Made by a program: the position numbers and the translations under genes
From: Pseudomonas koreensis
GTDB taxonomy: Bacteria > Pseudomonadota > Gammaproteobacteria > Pseudomonadales > Pseudomonadaceae
Assembly: GCF_024169245.1 (NCBI RefSeq)
Contig: NZ_JALJWP010000001.1
Span: 3,535,501 to 3,599,500, forward strand
Direction of reading: 5' to 3'
Length of the DNA stretch: 64,000 bases
Notes under the pieces: model-generated
Told to the model about the DNA's origin: nothing
What the model saw: the letters and a program-made list of their open reading frames with translations, nothing else
Databases searched by the model: none
Shown: one piece after another, positions 52,143 through 61,332 of the stretch
Position numbering within the stretch: the stretch's first letter is position 1
Layout: each line of letters begins with the position of its first letter

Positions 52143-52210
52143 TTTCGCGAGCAGGCTCGCTCCCACAGGGGACCGCATTTCAACTGTGGGAGCGAGCCTG
52201 CTCGCGAAGG
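52143..52210. repeat. REP pair
   Basis: TTTCGCGAGCAGGCTCGCTC and GGGAGCGAGCCTGCTCGCGA in inverted order between convergent genes. Confidence 0.9.
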
Positions 52211-52229
52211 GGCCGGTGCAGCGTGTGCA

Positions 52230-53099
52230 TCACTCCTTGACGCTCATGTATTCCTTGGCCCAGAGAATGTATTCCTCCGGCTGGGTATAGGTGTGGGTCA
52301 ATTCGGTCGCGCTCAGGTCGGAGGCCTGGGTAAAGATCTGCCGCTGTTCGCGCAGGCTGTCGTAAGTGGCCTTGATCGCGGCGAAGTAGGCGCCGTGGCC
52401 GTCGATGGTTACGCGCACACCGAGTTCGGCCAGGCGCTTGTCGTCGCGCAGCGCCGGGTTGCCGTAGGTGACCAGCATCAGCGGCACGGTCAGGTGCTCG
52501 GCGATCTGTTCCAGTTGGTCGAAGTCCTGCACGCCGACCATGCAGATACCGTCAGCGCCCGCCGCCTGATATTGGCGGGTGCGGCTGATGATTTCCTGAT
52601 TCGGCAGAATGCCGGCGTTTGTGCGGGCGATGATTGCCATTTCCGTGTCGACCCGGGCTTCCAGCGCCGCGCGGATCTTGCCGACGCCTTCGGCAACGGT
52701 GATCAGGTCGGTGGATTTGCGGCCGAATTGCGCCGGCAGCAACGTGTCTTCGATGGTCAATGCCGCCACACCGGCGCGCTCCAGTTCGACAATGGTGCGC
52801 ATCACGTTGAGGGCATTGCCATAGCCGTGATCGGCGTCGGCGATCACTGGCAATTGGGCGACGCGGCCAATGCGCGTTGCCTGTTCGGCGAATTCGCTCA
52901 GGGTGATCAGGGCGAAGTCCGGGGCGCCGAGCACCTGCAACGAGGCCACGGAGCCACCGAGAATACCCACTTCGAAACCCAGGTCAGCGGCGATGCGGGC
53001 GGACATCGGATCAAACACCGAAGCCGTGTGATAGCAGGTGTCGGAGGCCAGCAGCTGACGGAAATTACGGCGCAAATCTTGATGGGAAAGCCTGGTCAT
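52230..53099 (-). CDS. Isocitrate lyase/PEP mutase superfamily oxaloacetate decarboxylase (PA4872-like)
   Basis: 289 residues from [20 protein letters not shown]; an upstream in-frame ATG is not preferred. It matches the P. aeruginosa enzyme that decarboxylates oxaloacetate (and 3-methyl derivatives): [64 protein letters not shown] and the C-terminal YMSVKE. Mg-binding Asp residues in the ADADHGY loop are present. It follows the succinyltransferase gene but is separated by 153 bases, so operon membership is uncertain. Confidence 0.9.
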   Translation of the reverse strand: MTRLSHQDLRRNFRQLLASDTCYHTASVFDPMSARIAADLGFEVGILGGSVASLQVLGAPDFALITLSEFAEQATRIGRVAQLPVIADADHGYGNALNVMRTIVELERAGVAALTIEDTLLPAQFGRKSTDLITVAEGVGKIRAALEARVDTEMAIIARTNAGILPNQEIISRTRQYQAAGADGICMVGVQDFDQLEQIAEHLTVPLMLVTYGNPALRDDKRLAELGVRVTIDGHGAYFAAIKATYDSLREQRQIFTQASDLSATELTHTYTQPEEYILWAKEYMSVKE

Positions 53100-53252
53100 A
53101 CGAGTCCACCAATACATAAGGAATGGAGAGGCTTGAGCAAAGGTGTCAACGCCGAAGAATGAAAAGGCTATCACGCGGATGGGTCAGGAATCATGACGAA
53201 TTTGCGCGGCAGGACTGGCGGCTGAAAGGTTTAACCCTCTGTGCTGAACCTA

Positions 53253-54287
53253 TCAGGCCGCCACGGCGTGCTGCTGTTGATGGGGCAGCAGCACTGCGCG
53301 CACCGAATTGCCCGGCTGCAATTGCAGGCGTTTGGCCGTGAGACGATCAACCATCAGGCTATTGCCCACCAGTCGCCCGGGCGCCACGGTGATGCGGCAG
53401 TTTTCCAGGCGGCGGTTGTGAATCAGCCATAGCGGCGCCTGCTCGTCCGGGGTGCCGAGGCTCAGGGTCAGTTCGAGGCTGTCGCGTACCGTGCGGATGC
53501 TGCGCACCGGCGCTTCGATGACCGGGCCTCCGTCGAAAATGTCGATGTAGCCTTTGTGCGCAAAGCCTTCGGCCTGCAGGATTTTCAATGCCGGCTGGGT
53601 GTTCGGGTGAGTCTGGCCGATCGCGGCCTGCGCCTGTTCGGTCAGCAGGCAGGTATAGAGCGGCTGACGTGGCATCAATTCGGCGATGAAGGCTTTGTTG
53701 CCCAGGCCGGCCAAGTGATCGGCGTGGGTGAAATCAATCTGGAAAAAATGCCTGCCGAGGCTGTCCCAGAACGGCGAACACCCGTTTGCATCGGCACTGC
53801 CGCGCAGTTCGGCAATCATCTTCTCGCCAAACAGGTGCGGGAATTCGGCGACAAACAGCAGACGCCCCAGCGACAGCAAACGCCCATTGCTGCCGCTGCG
53901 CTGGTCGTGACGCAGGAACAGCGAGCACAGTTCCGATTGCCCGGTCAGCTCGTTGTTGAGAAACAACGTCGGGATCTGTCGTTGAATACCCAGGTCGGGT
54001 GCCGAACTGACGGTCACGCCCAGCCGGTAGTTGTACCAGGGCTCGCGCAAACCGACGGCGCCGGCCACCGCACTGACGCCGACTACGCGCTGGTCATCGT
54101 CCTCGAGGACGAACAGGTAATCGGCATCGGCCCGTTCCACCTGCTCGGCGAAGGCCCGTTGCGCCCAGCGTACCCGGTGCGCCAGTCGATCCTCGTTCGC
54201 CGGAAGGGTGGTGAAGCCTGGCCCTGCCTGTTGCACGAGGGTCATCAACGCAGGCAGGTCACTGACTTTAACTGGACGGACAATCAT
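53253..54287 (-). CDS. aruG: Arginine/ornithine N-succinyltransferase subunit (AruG/AstA-like)
   Basis: 344 residues. AruF and AruG form the succinyltransferase that starts the arginine succinyltransferase pathway: succinyl-CoA + L-arginine to N2-succinylarginine. Recognisable segments: MIVRPVKVSDLPALMTLVQQ, NYRLGVTVSSAPDLGIQRQI, SEFPHLFGEKMIAELRG, SPFWDSLGRHFFQIDFTHAD and GYIDIFDGGPVIEAPVRSIR. The two subunits are paralogues and adjacent. Other aru genes (aruC, D, B, E) are absent here, so this could be a second, divergent set acting on a related amine or amino acid. Confidence 0.85.
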   Translation of the reverse strand: MIVRPVKVSDLPALMTLVQQAGPGFTTLPANEDRLAHRVRWAQRAFAEQVERADADYLFVLEDDDQRVVGVSAVAGAVGLREPWYNYRLGVTVSSAPDLGIQRQIPTLFLNNELTGQSELCSLFLRHDQRSGSNGRLLSLGRLLFVAEFPHLFGEKMIAELRGSADANGCSPFWDSLGRHFFQIDFTHADHLAGLGNKAFIAELMPRQPLYTCLLTEQAQAAIGQTHPNTQPALKILQAEGFAHKGYIDIFDGGPVIEAPVRSIRTVRDSLELTLSLGTPDEQAPLWLIHNRRLENCRITVAPGRLVGNSLMVDRLTAKRLQLQPGNSVRAVLLPHQQQHAVAA

Positions 54288-54336
54288 GCTCTAACTCCTT
54301 CGGCGTACCGATTCAGGCGCGAACGGGGGAGGCGGA

Positions 54337-55353
54337 TCACAAGGCGACCAACCGTATCGAACTGCCATCGCTCACTTTCAGCGCCGCACAGATCTCGGGG
54401 GTGAGGGGCAGCGGTTGATCGGGGTGATAGTCGAGCTCGGTGACGATGGCGCGGTAGTCATGCAGAGCGTCGTTGCTCAACAGATAACGGCCACGAGCGT
54501 CCATCGAAGCGTGTTGTCGAACGATGGCGGTCTGGCTGCCAGTGATCGAACGAATGTTCGCGGTGCGCGCATACAGGGTCGGACCGGCATCGAACAGATC
54601 GATGTAGCTGTTGGTTTCGAAGCCTTCGCGCTCAAGGATGTCGAACGCTTCCTGACCGTCCGGATGGACCCGGCCGATGCAGTCCTGCGCCGCTTGCGGC
54701 AGCATCGGCACGTAGATCGGGTATTGCGGCATCAGTTCGGCGAGGAACGTGCGGCTCTGCAACCCGCACAGACGCTCGGCTTCGGCGTAGGGCAGGTCGA
54801 AGAAGTGCTTGCCCAGCGCATCCCAGAATGGCGAGTGACCCTGCTCGTCGCTGTAGCCGACGATCTCGGTAATCACCGCTTCGGAGAACCGCTGCGCATG
54901 GGCGGCAATGAACAGCAGGCGCGCCCGCGACAACAGTTCGGAAAACGGCGTGCGCACCAGCGTGGCGTCGATGTGGAACCCGCGCAGCAGGGTATGCCCG
55001 CTGAGGTCATGGCAGAGCGACAACGCCGGCACGCCATGCTCGATGTTCAATTCACGCGAGGCGCTGGTGAAATGGCGGTTGCGCAGGCTGTAGAACGGCT
55101 CCTTGAAGCCGGCGGTGGCCAGGATTTCCGAGCAGCCGACCAATTGCTGACGATCAGGATCTTCGAGCACAAAGAAATAGTTCTCCGGCCCCTGCGCCGT
55201 GGCCGCGCTGTCGAAGGACGCGCACGAGGCAGCGATTTTGTCGCGCAAGTGTTCGCTGTCATCGGGCAGCGAGGTCACGCCGATCAGGCTCTCGCGGGCC
55301 AGGCGCTGTAGCTGGGGCAGATCATTCTGCTCGACTGGGCGTAAGACCAGCAT
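54337..55353 (-). CDS. aruF: Arginine/ornithine N-succinyltransferase subunit (AruF/AstA-like)
   Basis: 338 residues, paralogue of the neighbour. Shared features: MLVLRPVEQNDLPQLQRLAR, YSLRNRHFTSASRELNIEHG, LCHDLSGHTLLRGFHIDATL, SPFWDALGKHFFDLPYAEAE, GYSDEQGHSPFWDALG and SYIDLFDAGPTLYARTANIR. It would be the other subunit of the heteromeric acyltransferase. It is 49 bases upstream of the aruG-like gene and 118 bases behind the permease gene. Substrate could be arginine, ornithine or another diamine-derived amino acid. Confidence 0.85.
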   Translation of the reverse strand: MLVLRPVEQNDLPQLQRLARESLIGVTSLPDDSEHLRDKIAASCASFDSAATAQGPENYFFVLEDPDRQQLVGCSEILATAGFKEPFYSLRNRHFTSASRELNIEHGVPALSLCHDLSGHTLLRGFHIDATLVRTPFSELLSRARLLFIAAHAQRFSEAVITEIVGYSDEQGHSPFWDALGKHFFDLPYAEAERLCGLQSRTFLAELMPQYPIYVPMLPQAAQDCIGRVHPDGQEAFDILEREGFETNSYIDLFDAGPTLYARTANIRSITGSQTAIVRQHASMDARGRYLLSNDALHDYRAIVTELDYHPDQPLPLTPEICAALKVSDGSSIRLVAL

Positions 55354-55471
55354 GGATGTACTCCTGTATCAAAAGGCTCGGCCGGTTCGCCGAACCTGAC
55401 TATCACTGTCGGTTTCCACGCGTTGAATCGGCGGTCGCCTGATTTGTTGTCAGACGCCGCTCTTTTTCTTG

Positions 55472-56821
55472 TCAGCCATTGCTCGGATCGGGCAACACCG
55501 TACTGGCGCCGAGCTTGTTGAGGAAGAACAGGTAAACCAGGCCCAGAGCGATCCAGATCAGGCCGAGTTTCTGCGCATCGACGCCCATGTTGTACATGAT
55601 GGCGGCGACGATGATGAAGCCGATCACCGGGCAGAGCAGATGGCGCACAAACTTGCCTGACTTCTGCCGACGCCAGTAGTGGTTGATCACCGTCAGGTGC
55701 AACAGCATGAAACCGCTGAGGGCGCCGAAGTTGATCAGCGAAGTGAGAATGTCCACCGCCTCGATGAACAGGTAGCAGATCAGCAGCGACAACACCGCCA
55801 CCAGATAAATGCTCAGGTAAGGCGTGTTGTGTTTCGGATGGACCCTGGCCAGCACCTTTGGCAGTTTGCCGTCGCGGGCCATGCCGAACAGCAGGCGCGA
55901 CACGGCGGCCTGCGAGGTGATCGCCACCGCGACGCCCCAGGCCAGCGCCGTCGCTACGGCGGTCAGGGTCGCCAGCCAGCTGCCGGCGGCCATTTCAGCG
56001 ATTTCATAGAACGCAGTGTCGGCGGACTTGAAGCCCATGCCCGCCGCGAGATCGGTGGCAATCCACGTCTGTACGACGAAAATCGTGCCCATCACCGCCA
56101 GGGTAATCAGTGCTGCTTTGCCGACGCTGCGGCCCGGATCTTCCTTGATTTCCTCGGCGAGGGTCGAGATCGCATCGAAGCCAAGGAACGACAGCACGGC
56201 GATCGACACCGCTTGCATCAGCAGCGCGAAATTGAAGGTTTCCGGGTGATACAGCGGCGCCAGCGTCAGCTCGCCATTACCGCCGCCGTTGTGCAGAGCA
56301 TTCCAGGCATAAAACAGGAAGATGCCCAACACCACCAGTTGCGCCAGCAGGAACAGGATGTTCATCCGTGCGGTAAAAGTGATGCCGCGCAGGTTGACGA
56401 ACGTCGCGCTGATCAGGAACGCCAGAATGAAACCGACCTTGGGAATCTCCGGGTACAAATGGTTGAGCGCCATCGCCGCATACAGGTACAGCAGCGGCGG
56501 AATCAGCAGGTAGTCGAGCAACATCAGCCAGCCAGCGATGAAGCCGATGTGTTGATTGAGGCCGCGCTGGGCGTAGGAATACACGGAGCCGGCAATCGGA
56601 AAGGCCTTGGCCATGCTGCCGTAGCTCAGCGCGGTGAACAGCATCGCCACCATGCCGATGATGTAGGCCAGCGGCACCATCCCCGGTGCCTCGGCATTAA
56701 CGTAGCCATACACCCCGAACGGGGCGATGGGGATCATGAAGATCATCCCGTACACCACCAGATCGGTCAGCGTCAGGCTCCGTTTCAACTCTTGCTTGTA
56801 GCCGAAATCTTCAATTTCCAT
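55472..56821 (-). CDS. APC-family amino acid/polyamine permease (PuuP-like)
   Basis: 449 residues from MEIEDFGYKQELKRSLTLTD, selected because AAGGAG lies 9 bases upstream (an earlier ATG at 56845 lacks a site). Twelve hydrophobic helices are expected; the first (LTLTDLVVYGMIFMIPIAPF) carries the substrate-binding unwound GxxP-like part of APC carriers, and FLGFDAISTLAEEIKEDPGR is the typical loop after helix 6. It probably imports an amino acid or polyamine for the neighbouring ligase, hydrolase and succinyltransferase. Confidence 0.9.
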   Translation of the reverse strand: MEIEDFGYKQELKRSLTLTDLVVYGMIFMIPIAPFGVYGYVNAEAPGMVPLAYIIGMVAMLFTALSYGSMAKAFPIAGSVYSYAQRGLNQHIGFIAGWLMLLDYLLIPPLLYLYAAMALNHLYPEIPKVGFILAFLISATFVNLRGITFTARMNILFLLAQLVVLGIFLFYAWNALHNGGGNGELTLAPLYHPETFNFALLMQAVSIAVLSFLGFDAISTLAEEIKEDPGRSVGKAALITLAVMGTIFVVQTWIATDLAAGMGFKSADTAFYEIAEMAAGSWLATLTAVATALAWGVAVAITSQAAVSRLLFGMARDGKLPKVLARVHPKHNTPYLSIYLVAVLSLLICYLFIEAVDILTSLINFGALSGFMLLHLTVINHYWRRQKSGKFVRHLLCPVIGFIIVAAIMYNMGVDAQKLGLIWIALGLVYLFFLNKLGASTVLPDPSNG

Positions 56822-56889
56822 GAAGCGCAACTCCTTGTCAGCCATCGGTCGTTTCAGTTGTTCTATCGGTCGATCATTTACCGCGATTC

Positions 56890-57651
56890 TTACAGCAAGG
56901 GTGCCAGGTAGCCGGCCCAGCGCGAGACGGCTTCGGGGCTGCGCAGCAGATCATTGCGCACTTCGATCAGCACCGCTTCAAGGCCGCGGGCATCGCCGTG
57001 CACCGGCACGGTCATGTCGCCTAGGGGATCAATTCTGTACGGCTGGTTGCCCGCGACTTTCAGCGGATGCGCTTGCAGCCCGTCGAGCAGGCGCTGGGCG
57101 TAGGCTTTGGCCTGGCCGAACAGCACGCCGACTTCCAGCGGTCGCGGCTGGCCGTAATACACCGGGGTGAAACTGTGAATGCCGACCACGCGCACCGCCT
57201 GGCCTTGGGCAATGCGCTCGTCGATCAACGTCTGTAAACGTGCATGAAACGGTTTGAACAGGGTCTGCCGGCGGTACTCGCGGGCCGCCTCGTCCAGCTC
57301 GCGGTTGCCAGGGATCTGGTAGATCTCGCTCTGCACGGGAATGCTGTCCGGTGCATGGCGCGGGCGGTTGAGGTCGATCAACAGCCTTGAATAGTTGGCG
57401 CTGAGCAACGTGGCGCCGAGCTGTTGCGACAATTGTTCGGCCAGTTGCAGCGCGCCGATGTCCCAAGCGATGTGCTCGCGCGCGGCAGTCTCGTCCAGGC
57501 CCAGATTGTCCAGGGCGTCGGGGATGTAGCGACTGGCGTGTTCGCACACAAGGATCAACGGATTCGTCGAGTCCTCGCGGCTCAGGTTGTAGACCGGGCG
57601 GGTGTACAAGCCCAGCTCGGCGGATTCAGTACAGGCGTGCATAGTGCTCAC
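56890..57651 (-). CDS. N-formylglutamate amidohydrolase-family hydrolase
   Basis: 253 residues. FGase-type fold: PLILVCEHASRYIPDALDNL (about 32-51), the metal ligand HASRY, AWDIGALQLAEQLSQQLGAT, LIDLNRPRHAPDSIP and GIHSFTPVYYG. FGases release formate from N-formylglutamate in histidine breakdown, but the adjacent genes indicate some other N-acyl or gamma-glutamyl substrate. The start overlaps the 3' end of the glutamine-synthetase-like gene by 26 bases (or 17 with the internal ATG), so the two are cotranslated. Confidence 0.82.
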   Translation of the reverse strand: MSTMHACTESAELGLYTRPVYNLSREDSTNPLILVCEHASRYIPDALDNLGLDETAAREHIAWDIGALQLAEQLSQQLGATLLSANYSRLLIDLNRPRHAPDSIPVQSEIYQIPGNRELDEAAREYRRQTLFKPFHARLQTLIDERIAQGQAVRVVGIHSFTPVYYGQPRPLEVGVLFGQAKAYAQRLLDGLQAHPLKVAGNQPYRIDPLGDMTVPVHGDARGLEAVLIEVRNDLLRSPEAVSRWAGYLAPLL

Positions 57652-58957
57652 ACAAGTCAGCGGGCGAGAGCTGTTCCGTCAGCGCCAGTTCCTCGGTTTT
57701 CAGGGCGTAATAAGTGTCGAGCAACGGCTTGGGCAGCCATTCGTTGAAGGCTGCACTGTCGCGCAGGCAATCCAGCGCCTGGGACAGTGAGGCGGGCAGG
57801 GCGACGATGCCCCGGGCCTTGCGTTGCTCGTCGTTGAGTGAATCGGGAATTTCATCGGTAATCGCGTTCAGGGCCAGACGCTGTTCGATGCCCAGTCGCC
57901 CGGCGATCAGCAACGCGGCCATGGCCAGATGCGGCGAGGCGGTGGCGTCCATGGCGCGGAATTCCAGGTTGAACTGCTGCGCGGCGGACTTGCCACCCAA
58001 CGTCACGGTCGGGCAGATGCGCAGCGCCGCTTCACGGTTCTGCTGCCCCAGGCAGGCGTACGACGCGCTCCAGTGATGCGGCTGCAAGCGTTCGTACGAC
58101 AGCGGCGTCGGCGCGGTAAAGGCACAGAGTGCCGGCAGATAATGCAGGACGCCGGCAGCCCAGTGCTGACCGATGCTCGACAGACCATTGCTGGTGCCGG
58201 CGTCGTACAGCATCGGTTGACCGGCCAGATCGAGCAGGCTGATGTGCAGATGCACACCGTTGCACACCGCTTCGGCGGCGGTCTTCGGCGCGAAACTCAA
58301 TTCCAGACCCAGCTGCCGGGCGATTTCCCGGGTGATTTCGCGCACGTTGACTGCACGATCAGCCGCCGCCACGCCCAAGGTCGGGCGGCAGGTGATTTCG
58401 TATTGGTGCTTGCCGTATTCCGGCAGGAACATTTCCGGCTCGACGCCACCGGCGCGCAGGGCACTGAGCAGCCAGCCGCCGAACTCGGCGCCTTGGCGCT
58501 GCGCTTCGAGAGAGAACGCTGCGTGTTCGGCGACGCCTGCGTGCAGGTTGAACTCGTGTTCGAAGGCTGCGTAGACCTGCAAACCCAGTTCATCGCGATA
58601 GCGCTCGATTTCATCGCGCAGCAGCGTGCGCGGACAGGCGCCCCACGCCTGGCCATCGGTTTCGCGGATGTCGGCGTGGATGAAGTCCAGCGCCGGCGCG
58701 TTGGCATCCGGGCCGCTGCCGACGGTAACGCGGCTGCTCGGATCCGGAATCAGACGCAGGTCGCCGTATGCGCCCCACGGATTGCTCGAGGCGATGATGT
58801 CTTGTGGCGTCAACGCGCTGTTGGCCGGGACCCAGCCGCAACCCGCTGCCTGATAGTGCTCAAGCTCGTCGGTAGGGAACGAGCGGCCACGGGTGATACC
58901 GATCAGATCGGTGGTCACCAGAGTGGTCATCGGCAGCGGCGTCAGGCGTGTGCTCAC
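57626..58957 (-). CDS. Glutamine synthetase-like ligase (gamma-glutamylpolyamine/amine synthetase type)
   Basis: 443 residues from GTG 58957, which overlaps the stop of the hydrolase gene (GTGA) and has GGAG 8 bases upstream; an internal ATG follows nine codons later. The GS catalytic barrel is seen in VYAAFEHEFNLHAGVAEHAA, KHQYEITCRP, AVCNGVHLHISLLDLAGQPM, LEFRAMDATASPHLAMAALL. The non-canonical spacing and the absence of the GlnA adenylylation context place it among PuuA/GlnA4-type ligases that attach glutamate to amines with ATP. Partner enzymes are the FGase-type hydrolase and permease next to it. Confidence 0.85.
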   Translation of the reverse strand: MSTRLTPLPMTTLVTTDLIGITRGRSFPTDELEHYQAAGCGWVPANSALTPQDIIASSNPWGAYGDLRLIPDPSSRVTVGSGPDANAPALDFIHADIRETDGQAWGACPRTLLRDEIERYRDELGLQVYAAFEHEFNLHAGVAEHAAFSLEAQRQGAEFGGWLLSALRAGGVEPEMFLPEYGKHQYEITCRPTLGVAAADRAVNVREITREIARQLGLELSFAPKTAAEAVCNGVHLHISLLDLAGQPMLYDAGTSNGLSSIGQHWAAGVLHYLPALCAFTAPTPLSYERLQPHHWSASYACLGQQNREAALRICPTVTLGGKSAAQQFNLEFRAMDATASPHLAMAALLIAGRLGIEQRLALNAITDEIPDSLNDEQRKARGIVALPASLSQALDCLRDSAAFNEWLPKPLLDTYYALKTEELALTEQLSPADLCEHYARLY

Positions 58958-59598
58958 GGCTGCATCTCCTGCAAACGCCCGAGCACGGTGTCGGTGTCGG
59001 TGATCCAGCAGTAACCCTTGATCGCATTCAGGCAGGCGTGGTGGCGTTCGGCTGTGTAAGTGGCGCAGGCGTCCTCCACCAGGGTCACCAGATAGCCACG
59101 GTCGGCGGCGTCGCGCACGGCCATGTCCACGCATTGGTCGGTGACGATGCCAGCGATGATCAAATGACGGGTCTGCAAGTTGCGCAGCACGTAGTCGATG
59201 TTGGTCGAATTGAAGACCCCGGAGGAGGTCTTCGGCAGCACGATTTCGTTCTCGGCCGGGGTCAGTTCAGCAATGACCTGAGCTTGCGCGCTGCCCTTGG
59301 GCAGGTGCATGTCCGACAGCTTGTGATCCAGCGAGCGGTCGCGACCGTCGGCGGTCAGGCTTTCGATAATCGTGTGCAGCACGTTTTGCCGCGCCTGGCG
59401 AAAGGCGCCAAGCAGACGTTGTTGATTGGGCACCACCTGGCTGCGCGCGCGCTGGAGGAAATACTCGGCATCCGGCCCGCTCAGGTGCGGGTCGAATTGC
59501 GGTTCGAGCCAGGCGCGCTGCATGTCCACCAGCAACAAGGCGGTGTGGTCGAACGCAAACGGCAGGTCCCGAGGCGAGCGGTGGGGAAGGCTGAACAT
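58954..59598 (-). CDS. Isochorismatase-like cysteine hydrolase
   Basis: 214 residues. Catalytic elements of the family: Asp in LLLVDMQRAWL (about 22-32), Lys in KTSSGVFNSTNIDYVL and the nucleophile Cys in VTDQCVDMAVRDAADRG. Members hydrolyse amides, ureas or isochorismate-like substrates such as N-carbamoylsarcosine; the exact one is unknown. Gene lies 2 bases after the stop of the RpiR-type gene and overlaps the ligase gene by 4 bases. Confidence 0.85.
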   Translation of the reverse strand: MFSLPHRSPRDLPFAFDHTALLLVDMQRAWLEPQFDPHLSGPDAEYFLQRARSQVVPNQQRLLGAFRQARQNVLHTIIESLTADGRDRSLDHKLSDMHLPKGSAQAQVIAELTPAENEIVLPKTSSGVFNSTNIDYVLRNLQTRHLIIAGIVTDQCVDMAVRDAADRGYLVTLVEDACATYTAERHHACLNAIKGYCWITDTDTVLGRLQEMQP

Positions 59599-59600
59599 CC

Positions 59601-60455
59601 TTATTTTTCCTCCAGCAGGTGAGTCGCAAAGTCATTGCGCAGGGCGTCGATGCCTTCCAGGCGATCGGCCGGGTCTGGCACGCGCAAGGTCAGGCAGGCA
59701 ATCAGCGCCTCGACCTGCGCCAGCGCCGGCACCATGGTGTCGAACGGTGACGCCGATTCCACCGGGGCGCTGATGATCAGGTCGGCCATCTCGCGCAGCG
59801 GCGAGGCATAGATATCGGTGAACAGCACCACCCGTGCGTTGTTGTTCTTCGCCGCGGAGGCGACGCGCAGGGCTTGGGTCTGGTAGCGCCGGTAGTCGAA
59901 CACCAGCACCACATCCTGGCGTTGCAGATCGAACAAACGGTCGGGCAACAGGGCGTTGTCTTCCAGAGCGAAGCAACCGGGACGCAGCAGGCGCAGATGG
60001 TTGAGCAGGTAATTGGCCATAAGGATGCTGAAACGGCCACCGAAGCAGTAAACCTGATGGCGGGTGTCGAGCAGCCATTCCACGAGGATCCGCACGTCTT
60101 CGGGTTGGGTCAGCGCCTGGGTGTCGACCAGCAAGCGGTGGCTGTCGGCCAGATAATGGCCCCAGGCATCGTCCTTGTTCTGCTGCGAGCGCGGCTGCAG
60201 CAGCGTGCGCGGCGAGCGCAAGCGATGGTCCATGTCGCTGAGCAATGCTTCCTGAAATTCGGCATAACCGCCAAAACCGAGCTTTTTAACCAGGCGCACG
60301 ATGGTCGGATCGCTGACTCCGGCATGTTCGGCCAAACGCGCCATTGGACCGAGACCATTGCGCGGATACTGATCGAGCAGGGCGCGGACGACTTTGCGCT
60401 CTGACGGCGTCAGTTCCAGACCGGGGTCGGTGATCAGGTCTCTGAGAGGGGGCAT
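59601..60455 (-). CDS. MurR/RpiR-family transcriptional regulator
   Basis: 284 residues from ATG 60455 (AGGAG five bases upstream). The N-terminal HTH_6 domain (about 1-80) reads LTPSERKVVRALLDQYPRNG, AEHAGVSDPTIVRLVKKLGF and YAEFQEALL; the C-terminal SIS domain (about 115-255) has the sugar/effector fold with VYCFGGRFSILMANYLLNHL and DVVLVFDYRRYQTQALR. It is the first gene of the cluster and likely governs it. It probably responds to a phosphorylated or small amine-type ligand. Confidence 0.88.
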   Translation of the reverse strand: MPPLRDLITDPGLELTPSERKVVRALLDQYPRNGLGPMARLAEHAGVSDPTIVRLVKKLGFGGYAEFQEALLSDMDHRLRSPRTLLQPRSQQNKDDAWGHYLADSHRLLVDTQALTQPEDVRILVEWLLDTRHQVYCFGGRFSILMANYLLNHLRLLRPGCFALEDNALLPDRLFDLQRQDVVLVFDYRRYQTQALRVASAAKNNNARVVLFTDIYASPLREMADLIISAPVESASPFDTMVPALAQVEALIACLTLRVPDPADRLEGIDALRNDFATHLLEEK

Positions 60456-60762
60456 CCGGGCTCCTGCTGGATGAGGGTGTCGAATTCGTTTCACAATCCG
60501 TTAAAAGAGTATTTATGTAATGGGCGCTACATGTCTAGCGAATTTTTGTACAGGTTCAGAAAGCACCAAAAGCGTGCAAGGAGCCCGTGTAACAAGGGCT
60601 ACGTGGAAGTAGCAGGATGTTGTAGTCCATTGCCTTATACCGTGTCAGACATTGCCCATTCGGTTTGCGGCCGGCAGTACTGAAGTTCATGGTTTGCGGC
60701 ACAATAGGCCGCGAATTGGCTAATTGCCGTTGGTTTCATATCTTTCGACCGAGTACCTGCCT
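60456..60762. other. Intergenic region (divergent promoters)
   Basis: 307 bases between the RpiR gene and the phosphatase-like gene. No cobalamin-riboswitch-like B12 box was recognised upstream of the cob gene, and no other feature was found beyond AT-rich promoter-like DNA near 60490-60560 and a TTGCGGCACAATAG stretch near 60695. Confidence 0.45.
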
Positions 60763-61332
60763 GTGCCAAGTAGCCGTTTGACGTTGATTTGCCATGCGCG
60801 AACCGTCGCACAAAAACTGGCGCGTTTTCCTACGAACGAGCCTGTTGAAGATTTGGCTTTAGCGTCTGACGCATTCAGGGCGCGATTCCCCTCGCCACGG
60901 CGACTGATTTGCGCGCCTGAGTTGCGCACCCTGCAAACGGCGGCGTGGTTTGGCGCCGATGCGCAGATTGACCAGGCCCTGCGCGATTGTGATTGGGGGC
61001 GCTGGCACGGCCAATCGATCAAGGAGCTGCAAGCCTATGAGCCTGAAGCGTTACACGCTTGGCTGGCCGATCCTGAAGCAGCCCCCCATGGCGGCGAATC
61101 GGTCAGGCAACTGACGCAACGAGTTACGAAGTGGCTGGACACCATCGCCCCAACGCCCGGGCATGTGGTAGCGGTCACCCATCCGTTCGTCATTCGCGCG
61201 GCGCTGATGCAGGTGCTGCAGGGCGCAGCGTTCAATGCGATCGATGTCGAGCCGCTGTCGGTGATCGAGCTGCGCTTCAACGGCATCTGGCGTCTACGCT
61301 TGCCGGGCATGGCCCTTGAAGAGGAATTCTGA
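60763..61332 (+). CDS. Histidine-phosphatase-superfamily protein with altered RHG motif
   Basis: 189 residues from GTG 60763; an upstream TTG at 60724 is less plausible. It has the family plan: a first strand ending LTLICHARTVAQK where the usual RHGET triad reads CHART (His kept, Arg and Gly replaced), AP-ELRTLQTAAWFGAD, the acid EALHAWLADP/GGESVRQL and the second His in VVAVTHPFVIRAAL. It may act as a phosphatase of a cobalamin precursor (CobC-like) because cobF starts on its stop (TGATG), but the altered catalytic motif casts doubt on activity. Confidence 0.75.
   Translation: MPSSRLTLICHARTVAQKLARFPTNEPVEDLALASDAFRARFPSPRRLICAPELRTLQTAAWFGADAQIDQALRDCDWGRWHGQSIKELQAYEPEALHAWLADPEAAPHGGESVRQLTQRVTKWLDTIAPTPGHVVAVTHPFVIRAALMQVLQGAAFNAIDVEPLSVIELRFNGIWRLRLPGMALEEEF

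Noticed and set aside
60456..60762. Cobalamin riboswitch before cobF
   Set aside because: No B12-box-like sequence was seen.
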